10,367 bases of DNA from Clostridia bacterium (GTDB lineage Bacteria > Bacillota_A > Clostridia > Oscillospirales > CAG-272): contig JAFYPS010000140.1 of NCBI GenBank assembly GCA_017547395.1, positions 1-10,367 on the forward strand, written 5' to 3'. Positions within the stretch are counted from its first letter, which is position 1. The number at the start of each line of letters is the position of its first letter. Shown here piece by piece: positions 7,250 to 10,367 of the stretch. Both the position numbers and the translations under genes were made by a program. The notes under the pieces were generated by a model. It saw only the letters and a program-made list of their open reading frames with translations. It had not been told where the DNA came from and made no database searches.

Positions 7250-8179
7250 ATGATAACCGAAATTTTCGCAACCGGTAAAACGGTCAATGATGCAGTAGAA
7301 GCACTCAAGGCAAAGCTTGCAGTAGATTCTCTCGACGATATCGACTGGAGCCTTGTTACAGCAGGCAAAAAGGGCGGTCTTTTTGGTCTTGGAAAGGTAG
7401 ATGCAAAGGTAGTTGCGCGTATCGAAACTCCCGACCCCAAGCCCGAGCCTAAAAAAGAAGCTCCCAAGGCTGAGAAAAAGCCCGAACCCAAGAAGGAAGC
7501 TCCCAAGGCTGAGCCGAGGAAGGCTGAAAAGAAGCCCGAGCCGAAGAAAGCACCCGAAAAGAAGGCTGAAAAGCCGAAGAAGCCCAAAACCCCTACCACC
7601 GAGGCTGAAACCAAGGCTGCTTTCGCATTTGTAGAGGCTCTTGTTAAAAACCTTGAGCTCGATGTTACCGCAACCCTCGGCGAAACCGAGGAAAATGCAG
7701 TTTGCATTCAGATTGCGGGCGCAGATGCAGGTATGCTTATCGGTCACCACGGCGAAACTCTTGATGCCGTTCAGTATCTTGCAAACCTCGCGGCTAACCG
7801 CGCAGAAGGCAAGGATGACCACGAGCGCATCGCAGTAGACGTAGAAGGCTACAGAGAAAAGCGTGAGGAAACCCTCCGCGCCCTTGCTCGCAGAATGGCG
7901 GCAAAGGTCCAGAAGTACGGCAGAAGCGTAGTTCTTGAGCCTATGAATCCTTATGAGCGTCGCATCATTCACTCCGAAATTCAGGAAATCGAAGGCATTT
8001 CCACAAATTCTATCGGATCTGACAACAACCGCAAGGTTGTTATCTTCCTTACCGATAAGGGTATGGGTAAGCTTCCCCCGAAGAACGACCGCGGTCACGG
8101 CTCAAATCGTCATCGCCGTCCCCGTCATCACAGCGGAGCTCCTAAGAGCGAAGCAGCAGAAGCATCTTCCGAAGAATAA
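7250..8179 (+). CDS. khpB: RNA-binding protein KhpB (Jag/SpoIIIJ-associated, KH and R3H domains)
   Basis: A cytoplasmic RNA-binding protein of 309 residues. In streptococci KhpB pairs with KhpA and affects cell elongation and division. Three parts are visible. A Jag-N domain (1-58) starts MITEIFATGKTVNDAV and carries the KKGGLFGLGK motif. A KH domain (about 121-200) has the GxxG loop IGHHG at 164-168. An R3H domain (about 205-268) has R237 and H241 in NPYERRIIH. Between Jag-N and KH lies a 60-residue Lys/Pro/Glu/Ala-rich linker with internal repeats. The C-terminal tail (275-309) is rich in Arg and His, then Ser/Glu. A TAG codon directly before the ATG fixes the earliest start. It follows yidC, its usual neighbour, and mnmE starts one base after its stop. 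Confidence 0.95.
   Translation: MITEIFATGKTVNDAVEALKAKLAVDSLDDIDWSLVTAGKKGGLFGLGKVDAKVVARIETPDPKPEPKKEAPKAEKKPEPKKEAPKAEPRKAEKKPEPKKAPEKKAEKPKKPKTPTTEAETKAAFAFVEALVKNLELDVTATLGETEENAVCIQIAGADAGMLIGHHGETLDAVQYLANLAANRAEGKDDHERIAVDVEGYREKREETLRALARRMAAKVQKYGRSVVLEPMNPYERRIIHSEIQEIEGISTNSIGSDNNRKVVIFLTDKGMGKLPPKNDRGHGSNRHRRPRHHSGAPKSEAAEASSEE
7439..7594 (+). repeat. Low-complexity repeats coding the KhpB linker
   Basis: This stretch encodes residues 64-115 of KhpB. The unit KPEPKKEAPKAE occurs at 64-75 and exactly again at 77-88, and a third partial copy (KPEPKKAPEKK) starts at 95. At the DNA level the copies differ in several third positions, so they are not a fresh duplication. The linker is likely disordered and mixed in charge. 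Copy number may vary among relatives. Confidence 0.75.
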
Positions 8180-8180
8180 T

Positions 8181-9563
8181 ATGGAAAGAGATTTTCTGTC
8201 AACAATTGCCGCAGTATCCTCTCCGAGAGGTAAAGGCGGCGTTGCTCTTATCAGAATATCAGGCGAAGAAGCAGTGGCTGTAGCAAGCCGCTGCTTTTCT
8301 CCCAGAAGCGGTGTAAACGTTGCAGACATCAAGAGCCGTACGGCAGTCTTCGGTGACGTAACAGACGGTGACGGTATCGTAGACGACGGTATGCTGACAA
8401 TCTTCCGCGCACCCGCTTCTTATACGGGCGAGGACATCGCAGAAATTACCTGTCACGGCGGTGTGCTTGTCACACAGCGCGTGCTTGAAGCGGTTTTCAA
8501 GGCGGGGGCAACACCCGCTGCAGCGGGAGAATTCACAAGACGCGCCTTTGTAAACGGTAAGCTTTCGCTGACCAAAGCGGAAGCAGTCGGTGAAATTCTC
8601 GAGGCAAAGAGCGATGCGCAGCTTAAGGTCGCGGCTTCACAGCGTCGCGGCGTGCTTTCGGAAAGCATCGAAGCTGCGGCTAAAGAGCTTGTCGCTTTAG
8701 TTGCCGCAGTGTATGCAAAAATCGATTACCCTGACGAGGATCTTGCCGAAATCAGCGATAGCGAGTTTACAAACCGTGCTCTCACAGTTTTAAAAAAGCT
8801 TGAAACGCTTAAAGGTACCTACCGTGCGGGAAGCGCAATATTCGAGGGCGTAAAAACCGTAATCTGCGGCGCACCCAATCGCGGAAAAAGTTCACTTTAT
8901 AACGCTATTGCAGGCGAAGACGCAGCCATTGTAACCGACGTTGCGGGAACTACGCGCGACGTTCTCGAACGCGATATTCCGCTTGGCAACGTGTTGCTTC
9001 ACCTTACGGATACCGCAGGTATTCACGAAACGAGCGACACCGTAGAGCAGATAGGCGTTATGCGTGCCGAGGAAAAACTGCGCGAAGCCGAGCTTATTAT
9101 GCTTGTTCTTGACGGCTCCGAGAAGCTTGAAAAAGAGGATTTTGCGCTGATTGAAACGTTAAAGGATACGTCAGCACCAAAAATTGCCGTAATCAACAAG
9201 TGCGACAAGGCTACTGCAAATATCGAACTGCCGTGTGGCATTTTCAGCGAAACAGTTCGCATCAGTGCGAAAAACGGTGAAGGCATTGCGGACCTGAAAA
9301 ATGCCGTAGAAAAACTCTTTTTCGCCGACGAAATCAACACTGCAAGCGATGCAATAGTTTCAAGTGCAAGGCAGTTTGCTTCTCTTGACGAAGCCTCGGC
9401 AAGAATAAACGATGCGATAAATCTTGTCAGAAGCGGACTTCCCGCAGACCTTGCGGCAAGCGACCTTGAGCGTGCGATAGCAGCGCTCGACGAGCTTGAC
9501 GGTCGCCGCGTTTGCGAAGACGTAGTGTCCGAAATTTTCAGCAAATTCTGCGTAGGAAAATAA
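8181..9563 (+). CDS. mnmE: tRNA uridine-5-carboxymethylaminomethyl(34) synthesis GTPase MnmE
   Basis: MnmE works with MnmG to modify the wobble uridine (U34) of certain tRNAs, using GTP hydrolysis, tetrahydrofolate and FAD. The protein has 460 residues, the normal length. An N-terminal folate-binding domain (1-120, with PRGKGGVALIRISG and the SYTGEDIAEITCHGG stretch) is followed by a helical domain with an inserted G domain. The G motifs are GAPNRGKS (G1, 230-237), TT at 257-258 (G2), DTAG 277-280 (G3), NKCD 339-342 (G4) and SAK from 362 (G5). The C-terminus is the hallmark FCVGK with the conserved cysteine C457. The ATG is one base after the khpB stop with no strong Shine-Dalgarno, so coupled translation is likely. 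The same frame is open back to 7953 inside khpB, but only the 8181 start gives the family N-terminus. Its usual partner mnmG does not follow here. Confidence 0.97.
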   Translation: MERDFLSTIAAVSSPRGKGGVALIRISGEEAVAVASRCFSPRSGVNVADIKSRTAVFGDVTDGDGIVDDGMLTIFRAPASYTGEDIAEITCHGGVLVTQRVLEAVFKAGATPAAAGEFTRRAFVNGKLSLTKAEAVGEILEAKSDAQLKVAASQRRGVLSESIEAAAKELVALVAAVYAKIDYPDEDLAEISDSEFTNRALTVLKKLETLKGTYRAGSAIFEGVKTVICGAPNRGKSSLYNAIAGEDAAIVTDVAGTTRDVLERDIPLGNVLLHLTDTAGIHETSDTVEQIGVMRAEEKLREAELIMLVLDGSEKLEKEDFALIETLKDTSAPKIAVINKCDKATANIELPCGIFSETVRISAKNGEGIADLKNAVEKLFFADEINTASDAIVSSARQFASLDEASARINDAINLVRSGLPADLAASDLERAIAALDELDGRRVCEDVVSEIFSKFCVGK

Positions 9564-9573
9564 ATTTACAAAC

Positions 9574-9599
9574 AAAAACCGTGCTTTTGCACGGTTTTT
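9574..9599. terminator. Bidirectional terminator between mnmE and the minus-strand gene
   Basis: A perfect 11-bp stem, AAAAACCGTGC (9574-9584) with GCACGGTTTTT (9589-9599), has a TTTT loop. It gives a T run in both directions, suiting the convergent gene ends at 9563 and 9606. Confidence 0.88.
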
Positions 9600-9605
9600 A
9601 ACAAT

Positions 9606-10058
9606 TTATCTTTTCTTCATAAGCATAATCAGTATTATTACTACTACTGCAACGACTACAAGAATAGCAATAACAAGACCGGCACTCATACCGCTGTTAC
9701 TGTCGGCAGTACCTGTCGTGCCGCTTGTATTAGACGTATCTTCACTTGTAACACGGCTTGTTTCGGGCTTGATATCTCCCATACCGTTAGTGTCGGTATC
9801 CGAGGAAGTATCAGGCATCGTTTGATCGCCGTCTATCCCAAGCCCGTCGTCTATGGCACTGCTGATTTCGGGAATAAGTCCCTCGCTGCCGTTTGTCACG
9901 TCGCTGACTATTCCGTCACGCGGGTCTCCGTAACGTATGCCGCCGTCAGACACCTCACCGTTTTCCTGCATCTCCGACCAGGTTGCAGCCGTCGCAGAGA
10001 AAGCAAGGGTTAATATAAGCAGTGTACAAATTATAATTTTCGTGATATAATATTTCAT
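9606..10058 (-). CDS. Hypothetical signal-peptide protein with C-terminal membrane anchor
   Basis: I do not recognise a family. The 150-residue product has a signal peptide (1-24: MKYYITK, hydrophobic core IIICTLLILTLAF, likely cleavage after SATA). A polar, acidic, Ser/Thr/Asp/Gly-rich region follows (25-124), including DTSSDTDTNG and TSEDTSNTSGTTGT. A strongly hydrophobic helix (about 125-147) and a KKR tail end the protein. This layout predicts a single-pass membrane protein with its low-complexity part outside the cell. There is no LPXTG sorting signal. The frame extends 14 codons upstream to 10100, but the ATG at 10058 has an AAAGGA site 9 nt before it and starts the signal peptide, so I chose it. 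It is convergent with mnmE and divergent from the RNHCP gene. Real gene: likely; function: unknown. Confidence 0.75.
   Translation of the reverse strand: MKYYITKIIICTLLILTLAFSATAATWSEMQENGEVSDGGIRYGDPRDGIVSDVTNGSEGLIPEISSAIDDGLGIDGDQTMPDTSSDTDTNGMGDIKPETSRVTSEDTSNTSGTTGTADSNSGMSAGLVIAILVVVAVVVIILIMLMKKR
10023..10051 (+). promoter_or_regulatory. Possible promoter of the RNHCP gene
   Basis: TGTACA (10023-10028, 4 of 6 consensus bases) and a perfect TATAAT (10046-10051) are 17 bp apart, with an extended -10 TG. The box lies inside the opposite-strand signal peptide codons, about 77 bp before the RNHCP ATG. The sequence TGATATAATATTT is shared with the alaS promoter. AT-rich DNA makes chance matches possible. 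Confidence 0.45.
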
Positions 10059-10127
10059 ACGGATATATCCTTTCAATTTAGTCATCAACAGTATTTGCAA
10101 TAATTTGCAGATTACAAGGAGAAATTT

Positions 10128-10367
10128 ATGGAAAGCAAACGTTTTGCAAAAAATGACAGCGGTTTCATTTGCCGTAATTGCGGCAAAGAGGTAGAACCTC
10201 TCGGCTCATCCTCCCGCAACCACTGCCCTTTTTGCCTCTGCTCTATACATATCGACATAAACCCCGGCGACAGAGAAAACACCTGTCTTGGTATTATGGA
10301 TGCGATAAAAGCGGAAATAAACCCTAAAAAAGGATACGTTCTCGTTCAGAAGTGCCGTAGGTGCGGA
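10128..10367 (+). CDS. RNHCP domain-containing protein (3' end beyond window)
   Basis: The first 80 codons of an open frame that reaches the window edge. It starts with a good AAGGAG site (10116-10121) 6 nt before the ATG. The N-terminus MESKRFAKNDSGFICRNCGK matches the layout of RNHCP proteins. C15-x2-C18 is followed by the name-giving RNHCP motif at 30-34 with C36, then C53, the PGDR stretch (46-49) and a C-terminal C76-x2-C79 pair. The cysteine and histidine spacing suggests a zinc ribbon or two knuckles; the family function is not established as far as I know. Family members I recall are about 90-130 residues, so most of the protein is probably here. No stop codon is present in frame. Confidence 0.85.
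   Translation, partial: MESKRFAKNDSGFICRNCGKEVEPLGSSSRNHCPFCLCSIHIDINPGDRENTCLGIMDAIKAEINPKKGYVLVQKCRRCG

Noticed and set aside
7181..8098. A 305-codon minus-strand frame opposite khpB, with Gly/Leu/Phe-rich repeats that look membrane-like
   Set aside because: The repeats are the mirror of the Lys/Pro/Glu linker codons of KhpB. KhpB has intact KH and R3H motifs, so this is a shadow.
7953..8180. A 76-residue N-terminal extension of MnmE
   Set aside because: The extension overlaps khpB in another frame and encodes nothing like MnmE. The ATG at 8181 yields the conserved family start and the expected 460 residues.
10059..10100. An upstream ATG at 10100 for the minus-strand hypothetical
   Set aside because: Starting there would put 14 residues, several of them charged, ahead of the signal peptide. 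The ATG at 10058 has a well-placed AAAGGA site.

Overview
The window looks like chromosomal housekeeping DNA from a low-to-mid GC Gram-positive anaerobe. Clostridia, possibly Oscillospirales/Ruminococcaceae, is my best guess. The reasons are the gene set, the short YidC without the large periplasmic domain of Proteobacteria, a type III glutamine synthetase, strong purine-rich Shine-Dalgarno sites and near-consensus sigma-A promoters. The lineage is inferred from gene content; no rRNA or tRNA gene is present to confirm it. I see no mobile element, CRISPR array, phage gene or defence system.

Left part (1-5030): a type III glutamine synthetase gene on the minus strand (91-2184) is divergent from alanyl-tRNA synthetase (2366-4984). 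The 181-bp gap holds back-to-back promoters, both with 17-bp spacers and TATAAT -10 boxes. A perfect 6-3-6 palindrome overlaps the glutamine synthetase promoter. A GC-rich hairpin terminator closes alaS.

Middle part (5040-9600): a consensus promoter starts the classic cluster rpmH, rnpA, yidD, yidC, khpB (jag), mnmE, all on the plus strand. Ribosomal protein L34, the RNase P protein, two membrane-insertion factors, a KH/R3H RNA-binding protein and a tRNA-wobble-modifying GTPase are made from it. Coupling is visible: rnpA and yidD overlap by 4 nt, and mnmE starts 1 nt after the khpB stop. A strong terminator-like hairpin between rpmH and rnpA probably lowers expression of everything after L34. 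Three starts in the cluster (rpmH, yidC, khpB) have small hairpins at or next to their Shine-Dalgarno sites. A bidirectional terminator closes mnmE. In many bacteria dnaA lies upstream of rpmH and mnmG follows mnmE; here alaS and an unrelated minus-strand gene take those places.

Right part (9606-10367): a small secreted or membrane-anchored protein of unknown function (minus strand) is divergent from an RNHCP-domain zinc-ribbon-like protein that runs off the window edge. I found no clear new multi-gene system. The most interesting signals are the regulatory RNA structures in the rpmH cluster and the two poorly characterised genes at the right end.
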